A DNA stretch of 64,000 nt from Streptomyces hyderabadensis (GTDB taxonomy: Bacteria > Actinomycetota > Actinomycetes > Streptomycetales > Streptomycetaceae), in assembly GCF_020404845.1 (NCBI RefSeq), contig NZ_JAIOJZ010000002.1, forward strand, positions 214,014 to 278,013. Reading direction: 5' to 3'. This document shows, piece after piece, positions 17,302 through 26,573 of this stretch. The notes below the pieces were generated by a model. That model had not been told where the DNA came from, did not search any database, and worked only from the letters and a program-made list of their open reading frames with translations. The translations under genes and the position numbers were made by a program. The stretch's first letter is position 1; each line of letters starts with the position of its first letter.

Positions 17302-17347
17302 AGTGCGGTCCATTTTGGCACTACGGAGGGGCCTGGCGGAAAGCCGA

Positions 17348-18535
17348 TTACGCGGTCGGCCCGAGCCCGCTCAGCACCGTCCGGGCCCGCGCGAGGGCGG
17401 CCGGGTCCGCCGGGTCGACCTCCAGGTCGGGCGTGATGCCCGTGCCGTCGACGCCGCGCCCGGAGGGGGTGCGGTAGTGCCCGACGGTCAGCTCGGCCAC
17501 CGAGCCGCCGGGCAGCCGGCTCGGCATCTGCACCGAGCCCTTGCCGAAGGTGCGGGAACCCAGGACGACCGCCCGGCCGCGGTCCTGGAGGGCCCCGGCG
17601 AGCAGCTCGGCCGCGCTCATCGTGCCGCCGTCGACGAGCGCGACCAGGGGTCTGGAGGTGTCGCCGCCGGTTCCGGCGTGCAGGGCCCGCTGGTCCCCGT
17701 CGACGTCGTACGTGGCGACCAGGCCGCCGTCGAGGAAGGCGGAGGCGGCGGTGACGGCCTCGGTGACCAGGCCGCCGGAGTTGCCGCGCAGGTCGAGGAC
17801 GACCCCGGCGCCGGACGGCACCCGGGCCACGGCATCGCGCACCTGGGCGCCGACCCCCTTGGTGAAGGAGGCGACCCTGACGACGGTGAGGCCGTCGGCG
17901 AGCGTGCGGACGGTCACGGGGTCGGTGGACAGCGTGGCCCGGCGTACGGTCTCGGTCCACGCGCGCGTGCCGCGCTCCAGGCCCAGCCGGACGGCGGTGC
18001 CGGCGGGCTCGGCCTCGGCGTCGCCGCGCAGTATGGAGACGACCTCGGTGACCGGCCGCCCGTCGACCCGCTCGCCGTCGACGCTGCGCAGCCGGTCGCC
18101 CTCGCGGATCCCGGCGTCGGCAGCGGGCGAGCCGGAGCGCACCCTGGTCACCTGGATGCGGCCGTCGCGCTCGCGGCGCGCGGAGAGCCCGACGCCGGTG
18201 TACCGGCCGTCGAGGGCGTCCTCCAACTCCTCGTACTCGCCCTCGGAGTAGACGGCGCCCCAGCGGTCCCCGCTGCGGGAGACGGCGCGTTCGGCGGCCT
18301 CCACGGGGGACTTGCCGTCGGCCATGGCCTCGGCCGCCGCGCGGGCGACGTCGTCGTGGCGGGCCTGCTGACCGGCCGGGGCGGCCGAACGGGCGGTGCC
18401 GGGCTCGGACTTCCGGTCCGGACCGGGGAGCGAGCCGGTGGCCGCGCCCGCGACGAGCACGCTCGCGAACACCAAGGTCAGGGCGGCCCCGTGGCGCACG
18501 CGACGGGGCTGACAGAACAGGTCACGACCTGACAT
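17348..18535 (-). CDS. S41 family carboxy-terminal processing protease
   Basis: A 395-residue exported or anchored protease. After a basic stretch (QPRRVRHG) a hydrophobic segment at about 18-38 acts as signal or anchor. A PDZ domain follows near 100-190 ([26 protein letters not shown]), then the S41 core ([13 protein letters not shown]) with Ser in [10 protein letters not shown] (about 304) and Lys in [11 protein letters not shown] (about 331). Ctp enzymes trim C-termini and regulate cell-wall hydrolases. I chose the ATG at 18535, which lies past the ftsX terminator hairpin. A GTG at 18607 in the same frame overlaps the ftsX stop by four bases and is a possible coupled start. The position directly after ftsEX suggests a link with division-site wall remodelling. 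Confidence 0.88.
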   Translation of the reverse strand: MSGRDLFCQPRRVRHGAALTLVFASVLVAGAATGSLPGPDRKSEPGTARSAAPAGQQARHDDVARAAAEAMADGKSPVEAAERAVSRSGDRWGAVYSEGEYEELEDALDGRYTGVGLSARRERDGRIQVTRVRSGSPAADAGIREGDRLRSVDGERVDGRPVTEVVSILRGDAEAEPAGTAVRLGLERGTRAWTETVRRATLSTDPVTVRTLADGLTVVRVASFTKGVGAQVRDAVARVPSGAGVVLDLRGNSGGLVTEAVTAASAFLDGGLVATYDVDGDQRALHAGTGGDTSRPLVALVDGGTMSAAELLAGALQDRGRAVVLGSRTFGKGSVQMPSRLPGGSVAELTVGHYRTPSGRGVDGTGITPDLEVDPADPAALARARTVLSGLGPTA

Positions 18536-18561
18536 GCCGGTGAGTCTAGGACAACGCGTGA

Positions 18562-18591
18562 GGGCCGCACGGTCCCTTGACCGCGCGGCCC
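18562..18591 (-). terminator. Hairpin after ftsX
   Basis: Arms 18562-18573 and 18580-18591 form a 12-bp stem with one mismatch and a six-base loop, 13 bp past the ftsX stop. No T-run follows. It supports the start of the S41 gene at 18535 rather than inside ftsX. Confidence 0.65.
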
Positions 18592-18603
18592 CCTTGGTAT
18601 GCG

Positions 18604-19521
18604 TCACACCTTCAGGTACTTGCGCAACGCGAAGAACGCCGCCAACGCCGGCATCAGCAGACTCACGGCCAGGATGAGCGGGAGCTTGGTCAGCACCGCG
18701 TCCCAGCCGATGAAGTTGATCAGGTTCAGCTTCTCGGACAGGGCGAGTCCGTGGTCGATGATGAAGTATCTGGCGATCACCAGGAATCCGCAGGCGACAC
18801 CACCGCCGATGAGACCGGCGACCGCCGCCTCCATGATGAACGGCGCCTGGATGTAGAAGCCGGAGGCGCCCACGAGGCGCATGATGCCGGTCTCCCGGCG
18901 GCGGCTGAACGCCGAGACGCGCACGGTGTTGACGATCAGCATCAGGGCGACCACGAGCATGAGGGCCATCACCGCGCGGGCGGCCCAGTTCATGCCGTTG
19001 AGGAGACCGAAGAGGTTGTCCAGGATGCCCTTCTGGTCCTGCACGGACTGCACGCCCTCACGACCGTCGAAGGCGGTGGCGATGACCTGGTACTTCTCCG
19101 GGTCCTTCAGCTTGATCCGGTACGACTCCTGCATCTGGTCCGGCGTGAGGGAGCTGGCCAGCGGCGAGTCGCCGAACTGCTCCTTGTAGTGCTTGTACGC
19201 CTCGTCCTGCGACTCGTAGGTCACCTTCTCGACGACGGCCATCTCGTCGAGGTCGGACATGATCTGCTTCTTCTGGTCCTCGGTCACCGCGCCCTTGGCG
19301 CAGTTCGGGTCGGACTCGGCGTCGCTCTTGTTGCAGAGGAAGACCGAGACGTTGACCTTGTCGTACCAGTAGCCCTTCATGGTGTTGACCTGGTCGCTCA
19401 TCAGCAGCGAACCGCCGAACAGGGCCAGGGACAGGGCGACCGAGACGATGACCGCGAAGGTCATCGTCAGATTGCGGCGAAGACCGACACCGATCTCCGA
19501 GACTACGAACTGGGCGCGCAT
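18604..19521 (-). CDS. ftsX: Cell division protein FtsX
   Basis: A 305-residue integral membrane protein. The first helix (about 20-42) is followed by a large extracellular domain (about 45-170) and then three helices near 185-210, 235-260 and 275-298, which is the FtsX plan. The cytoplasmic loop has RRETGIMRLVGAS, the coupling region that contacts FtsE. FtsEX is an ABC-type transmission device at the division site that activates peptidoglycan hydrolases. The gene follows ftsE by 42 bp. An NKSDAESDPNC stretch places Cys residues in the extracellular domain, which may form a disulfide. Confidence 0.97.
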   Translation of the reverse strand: MRAQFVVSEIGVGLRRNLTMTFAVIVSVALSLALFGGSLLMSDQVNTMKGYWYDKVNVSVFLCNKSDAESDPNCAKGAVTEDQKKQIMSDLDEMAVVEKVTYESQDEAYKHYKEQFGDSPLASSLTPDQMQESYRIKLKDPEKYQVIATAFDGREGVQSVQDQKGILDNLFGLLNGMNWAARAVMALMLVVALMLIVNTVRVSAFSRRRETGIMRLVGASGFYIQAPFIMEAAVAGLIGGGVACGFLVIARYFIIDHGLALSEKLNLINFIGWDAVLTKLPLILAVSLLMPALAAFFALRKYLKV

Positions 19522-19563
19522 GGCGTCTCGTTAAGCCTTTCGTTCCTCGTCGTCTGTGGCTCG

Positions 19564-20253
19564 TCAGTGCTGGTAGCCGTAGACACCGCGTGCCTGGTCA
19601 CGGACGAGGCGGCCCTTCTCCAGCTCGATGACGCGCTTGCGCATCTGGTCCACGATGTTCTGGTCGTGCGTGGCCATCACCACGGTGGTGCCCGTCCGGT
19701 TGATCCGGTCGAGCAGCTTCATGATGCCGACCGAGGTCTGCGGGTCGAGGTTGCCCGTGGGCTCGTCGGCGATCAAGAGCTTGGGCCGGTTGACGAACGC
19801 GCGCGCGATGGCGACGCGCTGCTGCTCACCGCCGGACAGCTCGCCGGGCCTGCGGTCCTCCTTGCCGCCGAGTCCGACGAGGTCGAGGACCTGCGGCACG
19901 GACTTGCGGATCTCGCCGCGGGACTTGCCGATGACCTCCTGGGCGAAGGCGACGTTCTCGCCGACCGTCTTGTTCGGCAGCAGGCGGAAGTCCTGGAAGA
20001 CCGTCCCCAGCTGGCGCCGCATCTGCGGCACCTTCCAGTTGGACAGGCGGGAGAGGTCCTTGCCCAGCACGTGCACCTGCCCGTGGCTGCACCGCTCCTC
20101 GCGGAGGATCAGCCGCAGGAAGGTGGACTTTCCGGAGCCGGAGGACCCCACGAGGAAGACGAACTCGCCCTTCTCGACCTCCAGGGAGACGTCCCTGAGG
20201 GCTGGGTGGCTCTGTTTGGGGTAGACCTTGGAGACGTTGTCGAATCGGATCAC
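19564..20253 (-). CDS. ftsE: Cell division ATP-binding protein FtsE
   Basis: A 229-residue ABC ATPase. Walker A is GSSGSGKST (residues 36-44), the Q-loop is FQDFRLLP, the signature LSGGEQQR and Walker [13 protein letters not shown] follow, and the switch His is in ATHD. FtsE powers FtsX at the division septum. The length and the start [14 protein letters not shown] are those of actinobacterial FtsE. It heads the ftsE-ftsX pair. The upstream gap of about 210 bp is shared with a divergent small gene. Confidence 0.98.
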   Translation of the reverse strand: MIRFDNVSKVYPKQSHPALRDVSLEVEKGEFVFLVGSSGSGKSTFLRLILREERCSHGQVHVLGKDLSRLSNWKVPQMRRQLGTVFQDFRLLPNKTVGENVAFAQEVIGKSRGEIRKSVPQVLDLVGLGGKEDRRPGELSGGEQQRVAIARAFVNRPKLLIADEPTGNLDPQTSVGIMKLLDRINRTGTTVVMATHDQNIVDQMRKRVIELEKGRLVRDQARGVYGYQH

Positions 20254-20467
20254 GGATGCACCACGGGTCGCCGGGGGTAGATGTGCGTGACCATACGCGA
20301 ACCGGGGAGCCGACCGCAGTCACCGGTCGGGGTTGCGCATCAGTTGCGTGTTTTGTCCCTGCGGGAGGGCGCGCGGGGCCCCGTGGAACCTGGCACAGTG
20401 GAAGGGGAACGTTCGTGTCGTTGCGGGCGTTCTTCGGAACAGAGCCGGTGGCAAGGAGGGCGAGCGC

Positions 20468-20662
20468 ATGACGTACGACCGGTTGGTGTGCGCGAACTGC
20501 GCGGCGCCCGTGAGTGAGGGCAGGTGCCCGGTGTGCCGGGCCAACCGCGAGCGGCTGCAGCAGGAGAGCAACCCCTTCGCGGGGCTGAATCCGGCGACGC
20601 TGATCGCGCTGCTGGCGGTGCTGGTCGCGGCGGTGGCCCTGCTGGCCCACCAGACCGTCTGA
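20468..20662 (+). CDS. Small zinc-ribbon membrane protein
   Basis: A 64-residue protein with an excellent AAGGAGG eight bases before the ATG. Residues 8-24 form a two-knuckle zinc ribbon (CANC and CPVC), then comes a charged linker (RANRERLQQESNPFAGLNP), and a single C-terminal transmembrane helix (about 43-62). It is a tail-anchored or type II mini-protein of unknown function. It is divergent from ftsE and could be co-regulated with it, but only position supports this. The strong ribosome site and intact metal motif argue that it is a real gene. Confidence 0.85.
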   Translation: MTYDRLVCANCAAPVSEGRCPVCRANRERLQQESNPFAGLNPATLIALLAVLVAAVALLAHQTV

Positions 20663-20731
20663 GGGGCCGGGAGCGGCCCTCAGGCCCGCCAGGACGCGAC
20701 AGAGGGTTTCGCGGGACCGGAAGGCACGGAA

Positions 20732-20761
20732 GGGGCCTGGAGCGATGAAGCTCCGGGCCCC
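20732..20761. terminator. Bidirectional terminator between convergent genes
   Basis: A 12-bp stem (20732-20743 with 20750-20761, one G-U) encloses a six-base loop, midway between the zinc-ribbon gene and the convergent repeat-protein gene. It can stop transcription from both sides. Confidence 0.75.
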
Positions 20762-20799
20762 TTCGGCTGCGTGCGCGGTGCGTACGCGGACGGCTACCG

Positions 20800-21651
20800 T
20801 CAGGCAGCAGCCCCGCCGCGGCCGTTCATCAGGCGCGGGAGGAAGCGGAAGCCGATGCCTCCGGCGATCATCGTCGCGGCGCCGACCAGCAGGAACGTGG
20901 TCTCCGCGGCACCGGTCTCGGCCAGCTCCTCGCCGCTGCCCTGGGCGGCGGCGTCGGAGGCCGGGGCCTCCTCGCCGGTGTCGGTCAGCGCGGAGGAACC
21001 CTCCTCCTGGGCGACGTTGTCGTTGCCGCCGCCGTCGGGGGTGGTGTTGTCGCCGCCGCCGGTGCCGCCGGAGTTGCCCCCGTTGCCGCCACCGTTGTCG
21101 CCGCTGCCGCCGCCGTTGCCGGAACCGCCGTTGTTGCCGGAACCGCCGTTGTTGCCGTTGCCGCCGTTGTCACCGGCGCCACCGTTGTTGCCGTTGCCGC
21201 CGTTGTCACCGGAACCGCCGTTGTCGCCGCCCTCGGAGGTGCCGGTGGAGGTGCCCTCGGACGTGCCCACCGAAGTGCCCTCGGACGTGCCCACCGAGGT
21301 GCCTTCCGACGTCCCCTCGGAGGTGCCCTCGGAAGTACCCTCGGACGTCCCTTCCGAGGTGCCCTCGGAGGTGCCTTCGGACGTGCCCTCGGAAGTACCC
21401 TCCGAGGTCCCCTCGGACGTGCCCTGCGAGGTGCCCTCGGTCACGCCGACGATGGCGTTGCCCTCGGTCGCACCGCCGTCCTCCTCGCCGCCCTGGACGC
21501 TGACGCCGAGGCCGAGACCCTCGTCGTCGGCGCTGGCGCTCACGCCGATGTCGAGCGCCGAGGCGGCACCCGCGGCGGTCAGGGAGGCACCGGCCGCGAT
21601 CACGGCGCCGGCCGCTATGCGCGCGACACGGATGCGCGTCTTCTTCGTCAT
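20800..21651 (-). CDS. GTSE-repeat surface protein with LAETG sortase signal
   Basis: A 283-residue secreted protein. A signal peptide covers about 1-33 (TKKTRIRVARIAAG..., cleavage after ASA). Next are about 17 tandem GTS[EVQT] tetrapeptides (about 75-140), an Asn/Gly-rich low-complexity stretch (about 140-200), an acidic linker, and the C-terminal sorting signal: LAETG, a hydrophobic helix and a basic end (FRFLPRLMNGRG). LAXTG is the motif used by class E sortases of Streptomyces, so the protein should be linked to the cell wall, displaying the repeats like a stalk. No enzymatic domain is seen. A long leader with hairpins around the ribosome site precedes it. It lies between ftsE and prfB without operon partners. 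Confidence 0.85.
   Translation of the reverse strand: MTKKTRIRVARIAAGAVIAAGASLTAAGAASALDIGVSASADDEGLGLGVSVQGGEEDGGATEGNAIVGVTEGTSQGTSEGTSEGTSEGTSEGTSEGTSEGTSEGTSEGTSEGTSEGTSVGTSEGTSVGTSEGTSTGTSEGGDNGGSGDNGGNGNNGGAGDNGGNGNNGGSGNNGGSGNGGGSGDNGGGNGGNSGGTGGGDNTTPDGGGNDNVAQEEGSSALTDTGEEAPASDAAAQGSGEELAETGAAETTFLLVGAATMIAGGIGFRFLPRLMNGRGGAAA
21205..21445 (-). repeat. 12-bp coding tandem repeat (GTSE) and Asn/Gly stretch
   Basis: About 17 copies of a 12-bp unit encode Gly-Thr-Ser-Glu/Val/Gln. Synonymous changes (gacgtc, gaggtg, gaagta) alternate among copies, so the amino-acid pattern is conserved more strictly than the DNA. Copy number is likely to vary between strains. Confidence 0.85.
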
Positions 21652-21657
21652 GTAGTT

Positions 21658-21683
21658 GCTACCCCCAGTAGCCGATTAGTCGG
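21658..21683 (-). promoter_or_regulatory. Two small hairpins at the ribosome site of the repeat protein
   Basis: GCTAC-cccca-GTAGC (21658-21672) places the GGGGG ribosome site of the downstream gene in its loop. Immediately next is the palindrome CCGATTAGTCGG (21672-21683). The pair lies 7-32 bases from the ATG and could modulate translation. It does not match a riboswitch class I can name. Confidence 0.35.
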
Positions 21684-21913
21684 TGAGGCCGCACTCGGGG
21701 GCCGTGATCGACGGGGGTGGCTGCGTGTGTGCTCAAGCCCCCCGGTTCACATGCGCCCCAGAAATACGCATGCCGCGCCTCACCATTCCGAATGTTCAAA
21801 GCAACGTCAAGGCCATTGCGTACGCGATGTCCAGGTACGGGACGTATGCCGGACACAAAGGGTGTGAGTGTGATGCAAAACCCAGACATCACCGGCGAAC
21901 AACGGGCAGACAA

Positions 21914-21948
21914 AAGGCAACTGCCGCCCGGAGAGCGGCAGTTGCCTT
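21914..21948 (-). terminator. Intrinsic terminator of prfB
   Basis: A perfect 14-bp stem (21914-21927 with 21935-21948) has a seven-base loop and on the minus strand ends in CCTTTTG, 28 bp past the prfB stop. Confidence 0.85.
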
Positions 21949-21976
21949 GTCGACAAAGCGGCGACTTGGCGCGGTG

Positions 21977-23083
<1,107 letters not shown>

Positions 23084-23161
23084 GCATCCAGCGTAACGGC
23101 TCCGGCCGGCGGTCCACGCCCGGCGGGGGTGCGGGCGCGGACCGCGGCGGCGCCACGGGGC

Positions 23162-24412
23162 TCAGGGAGCGGCCGGGGCGGAGTTCCGCGTGTCCTGGGG
23201 TCCGGTGCCGTCCTCGTCGCCGCCCGTGGCCAGCCAGGTGCCGACGCCGATCGCCGCCACCAGGGCCACCGCGCCCGCGCCCACCGCGATCCGGCGCCGC
23301 CGCGCGGTGGCGCGGTTGCGGGCCGAACCGGGGCGCGGGGCGCCCGCCGCGCGCGGGGCGCGGGCGGTGCCGCGGGCGCCGCCGGCCAGCTCGTCCGGGG
23401 CGGGCACCCGCATCGACGTGTGGGTGTCGCGGTTGGAGTCGGCCGGCTTGGCCCCCGGCACCAGCGGCACCGCTCCCCGGCGCCGCACGGGCTCCGCGGC
23501 GGACGCGGCGGCCGGGGAGGCGGCGGACTCCTCGGGGTCGTCCTCCTGCTGCTCGGCGTCGGGCTCGTCCACGTCCAGCGGGGCCATGCCGGCGAGCATC
23601 GGCAGCAGCTCGCGCAGCCGGACGCTCAGCTCGGAGGCGCGCAGCCGGGAGGCCGGGGCCTTGGCCAGGCACTGGACCAGGAGCTGCCACAGCTCGTCGG
23701 GGATGCCGGGGAGCGGGACGACGGTCTCGGTCACATGGCGGCGCAGCACCGCGCCGGGGTGGCCGCCGCCGAACGGCGTGAAGCCGGCCAGCAGCTCGTA
23801 CAGGACCGTGGCCAGCGCGTAGATGTCGACCGCCGCGCGCGGGGGCAGGCCCTCGACGATCTCCGGGGCGAGGTAGTCGGGGGTGCCGATGATCTTCGTG
23901 GCGCGGGTGCGCCGCGGGGTGTCGATGAGCTTGGCCACCCCGAAGTCCGTCAGCAGCGCCGGGTGCGCGCCGCCGGGGCCGAGCGGGCCCTGCATGTCGA
24001 GCAGCACGTTCTCCGGCTTGACGTCGCGGTGCACGACCCCGGCGGCGTGCGCGGCGGCCAGTCCGTCGGCGACGTCGGCGACGACGGCGACCGCGGCCTC
24101 GGGCGCCAGGCGCCGCTCCCGGTCGAGGCGGGTGCGCAGGTCGGTGCCCCGGACCAGGTCCATGACCAGCGCGAGGTCGTTGCCGTCGACCACCAGGTCG
24201 CGCACGGAGACCACGTGCGGGTGCTCCAGGCCGAGCAGGGCGGTGCGCTCCTGCACGAAGCGGGAGACGAGTTCCTGGTCGGACGCCAGGTCCTCGCGCA
24301 GCAGCTTGATCGCGACGGGTCCGTCGGGACCCTCGCCCAGCCACACCGTGCCGGCGCTGCCCCGTCCGAGGATCTGGTGGGCGGTGTACCGGCTGCCGAT
24401 CTTCCGTGCCAA
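23162..24412 (-). CDS. pkaB: Membrane Ser/Thr protein kinase PkaB
   Basis: A 416-residue Hanks-type kinase. The glycine loop is LGRGSAGTVW, the ATP-binding Lys is 36 in VAIK, the catalytic loop is HRDVKPENVLL, the metal site is DFG and the activation segment ends in GTPDYLAPE. After the kinase domain (about 8-270) come an acidic/proline linker, a basic RNRATARRRR, one transmembrane helix (about 378-400) and only a short extracellular tail, with no PASTA domains. The start is the rare codon TTG, fixed by AGGAG five bases upstream and by homology of MARKIGSRY. It lies 105 bp downstream of pkaA. The name follows the tandem pkaA/pkaB of S. coelicolor. Confidence 0.93.
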   Translation of the reverse strand: MARKIGSRYTAHQILGRGSAGTVWLGEGPDGPVAIKLLREDLASDQELVSRFVQERTALLGLEHPHVVSVRDLVVDGNDLALVMDLVRGTDLRTRLDRERRLAPEAAVAVVADVADGLAAAHAAGVVHRDVKPENVLLDMQGPLGPGGAHPALLTDFGVAKLIDTPRRTRATKIIGTPDYLAPEIVEGLPPRAAVDIYALATVLYELLAGFTPFGGGHPGAVLRRHVTETVVPLPGIPDELWQLLVQCLAKAPASRLRASELSVRLRELLPMLAGMAPLDVDEPDAEQQEDDPEESAASPAAASAAEPVRRRGAVPLVPGAKPADSNRDTHTSMRVPAPDELAGGARGTARAPRAAGAPRPGSARNRATARRRRIAVGAGAVALVAAIGVGTWLATGGDEDGTGPQDTRNSAPAAP

Positions 24413-24517
24413 GACTGCTCCTACCGACGCGTGTTGCGCCTAAAAGTACGCGTCCCGGGAGCCGGCCTTCACCGCGGAGGCGGAAATCACCCTCCGGATG
24501 TCGACAAGTCTCCAGAC

Positions 24518-26158
24518 TCAGCCTCCGCTGGAGCCGCCCAGGTCCCCGATCCAGTCGGTCACGGTGGTGAACCAGTCGGTGAGCTGGTCCCAGTAGCCCT
24601 TGCCGGTGCCGATCCAGTCCTGCAGCGGGCTCAGCTCCCACACGAGCCAGCCGGCCACGAAGAGGATGACGATCGTGAACAAGCACCCCTTGAGGCAGCC
24701 GAGACCCGGGATGCGCATCGGGTTGGCGCTGCGCTGCCGCGGCGGCCTGGGCTCGCGCCGGGGCGGCTGCGGCTCGGGCGCGGGCGGCGGGGCGTACCGC
24801 TGCGGCGGCTGGGGCTGCGGGGTGGCGTACCGCTGCGGCTGTTGCTGCTGCGGGTAGCCGTAGCCGGGCTGCTGGGGCGGCGGGCCCTGGGGTGCCTGGC
24901 GGGGCTGCTGCGGCGGGCGGGCGACCTGCCGCTGGGGGCGGCGGCGCAGCGGGTCCTGGTTCGGGTCGAGGTACTGGACCTGCGTCTGCTCGTTGCGGTC
25001 GCGGGCGGCGCGCAGCTGGCTCTGCCAGGGGTGCGGGTCCTCGGGGCCGCCCTGGCCCGGCGCGCCCTGCTGACCCGGCTGCCCGGGGGGCACCGGGGGC
25101 ATGACGGCGGTGGGGTCGGCGGCGCCGGTGTTCGGGAGTACGGCGGTCGGGTCGGCGGCCCCCGCCGGGCCGCCGGTGTGCGGCAGCACACTGGTCGCGC
25201 CGTTCGGGTCGTAGGCGGCGTCGGGGGTGCCGGGGACCTGTGCAGGCGCCGGGTCCGGTGCCAGGAGCGCGCCCACGTTCTCCGCGGCGCCGATCTGCGC
25301 GCTGTTCGCGTGCACGCCGATGCCCTCGGCGACGACGCGCAGGCCGCGGGCGAGGTTCTCGGCGCTGGGGCGGTCGTCGGGGTTCTTGCGCAGGCAGCGC
25401 TCGATGACCGTCCACAGCGGGTCGGGGACGGTGGAGGGGCGGCGCGGTTCGGCGCTCAGGTGCTGGTGCAGCACCTCGAGGGCGGAGCCCCCGCCGAACG
25501 GGGGACGGCCGGTGACCAGCTCGTACAGCAGGATCCCGGCGCCGTAGACGTCGACGGCGGAGGTCTGCGGGCGGCCCTCGGCGGACTCCGGCGCGACGTA
25601 GGCGGGCGTGCCGACGAACTCGTGGGTGCGGGTGAGGCCGGGCGAGTCGGCGAGGCGGGCGATGCCGAAGTCGGTGAGCATCGGGTGCATCTCGCCGCCG
25701 GTCTGCTTCAGCAGGACGTTGGCCGGCTTCAGGTCGCGGTGGACGACGCCGTCGGCGTGGCTGGCGGCCAGCGCGTCGGCGATCTGCGCGGTGAGCAGGG
25801 CGGCGGCGACCGGGGTGAGCGGCCCGTTCTCGCGCAGGTAGCGGTGCAGGTCGGGGCCGTCGATGAGGTCCATGACGAGGGCCAGCAGCTCGCCCTCGAC
25901 GACCAGGTCGCGGACCCGGACGATGTTGGGGTGGGTGAGCCGGAGCAGGACGGAGCGCTCGCGCAGGAAGCGCATCACGATGTCGGCGTCGCTCGCGAGC
26001 TCTTCCTTGAGGACCTTGATCGCTACGGTCTCGCCGGGCTGTCCGGCCACGGCCGCCTCGGCGCCCGCGGTCTCGCGCTGGCGGGCACGCCAGACGGTGC
26101 CCGTGGCGCCGCGGCCGAGGGGCTCCTCGAGGAGGTACTTGCTGCCTACCGGCCGCAC
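24518..26158 (-). CDS. pkaA: Membrane Ser/Thr protein kinase PkaA
   Basis: A 546-residue kinase. Glycine loop LGRGATGTVW, Lys48 in VAIK, HRDLKPANVLL, DFG and GTPAYVAPE are all present, so it should be active. The juxtamembrane region (about 300-490) carries three T-[AS]-V-[LM]-P motifs, then a Gln/Pro-rich stretch. A transmembrane helix at about 497-517 (KGCLFTIVILFVAGWLVWEL) is followed by a short Trp-rich extracellular tail (QDWIG, WDQLTDWF), which might sense the envelope. The start is a GTG at 26158 with AGGAG eight bases upstream. It is divergent from a FHA-domain ATPase gene, and FHA domains bind phospho-Thr, so a kinase-reader pair is likely. Confidence 0.93.
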   Translation of the reverse strand: MRPVGSKYLLEEPLGRGATGTVWRARQRETAGAEAAVAGQPGETVAIKVLKEELASDADIVMRFLRERSVLLRLTHPNIVRVRDLVVEGELLALVMDLIDGPDLHRYLRENGPLTPVAAALLTAQIADALAASHADGVVHRDLKPANVLLKQTGGEMHPMLTDFGIARLADSPGLTRTHEFVGTPAYVAPESAEGRPQTSAVDVYGAGILLYELVTGRPPFGGGSALEVLHQHLSAEPRRPSTVPDPLWTVIERCLRKNPDDRPSAENLARGLRVVAEGIGVHANSAQIGAAENVGALLAPDPAPAQVPGTPDAAYDPNGATSVLPHTGGPAGAADPTAVLPNTGAADPTAVMPPVPPGQPGQQGAPGQGGPEDPHPWQSQLRAARDRNEQTQVQYLDPNQDPLRRRPQRQVARPPQQPRQAPQGPPPQQPGYGYPQQQQPQRYATPQPQPPQRYAPPPAPEPQPPRREPRPPRQRSANPMRIPGLGCLKGCLFTIVILFVAGWLVWELSPLQDWIGTGKGYWDQLTDWFTTVTDWIGDLGGSSGG

Positions 26159-26573
26159 GTCATGCGCTCCTAGTTGCTTGCTGGCTGTTCGGACCCACTG
26201 TTACAGACCCGGACGCTGTCCCGGACCCGGTCGGTCCCAGTCGGACCCAACTGTAGTGCCGCCCCCCGGACCACGTTCGAAGGAAAGACGCTCGACCCGG
26301 TCCCTTGGTTGCCGCTGCCCGGACGTGACCGATCTCAAGGGGACGGCAATCGATCACCCGCGAAGCATCTGTCAGGCATTTTTGGGGGCAGAGCCGACCA
26401 ATCAAGATCATTTGGCGGTGGGTGGCGGGCGCGTTGTCAGTGGCAGGTGCGAGGATGCGTGCAGTACTGGCCGACGTGCTCGTGTGACGGTGGGGGAAGT
26501 CCGCGGTGGGGGACCGCGGTGACGGCTTCCGTCCCGGCGTGCGGGCGCCCGCGCGAAGGGACCGCTTACGGCG
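26159..26573. other. Divergent intergenic region, pkaA / FHA ATPase
   Basis: This 415-bp gap must hold the promoters of both genes. It is less G+C-biased than its flanks, with runs such as CATTTTTGGGG (26378-26388) and ATCAAGATCATTTGG. I see no convincing -35/-10 pair, hairpin or coding potential. Confidence 0.6.

Noticed and set aside
20985..21240. CRISPR-like or VNTR non-coding array
   Set aside because: The repeats are in frame within a secreted protein and have no spacers.
21684..21780. c-di-AMP riboswitch before the repeat protein (GAACCGGGG on the minus strand)
   Set aside because: Only one short block is similar. The paired GGGGTGAAT-type block and later conserved segments are missing.
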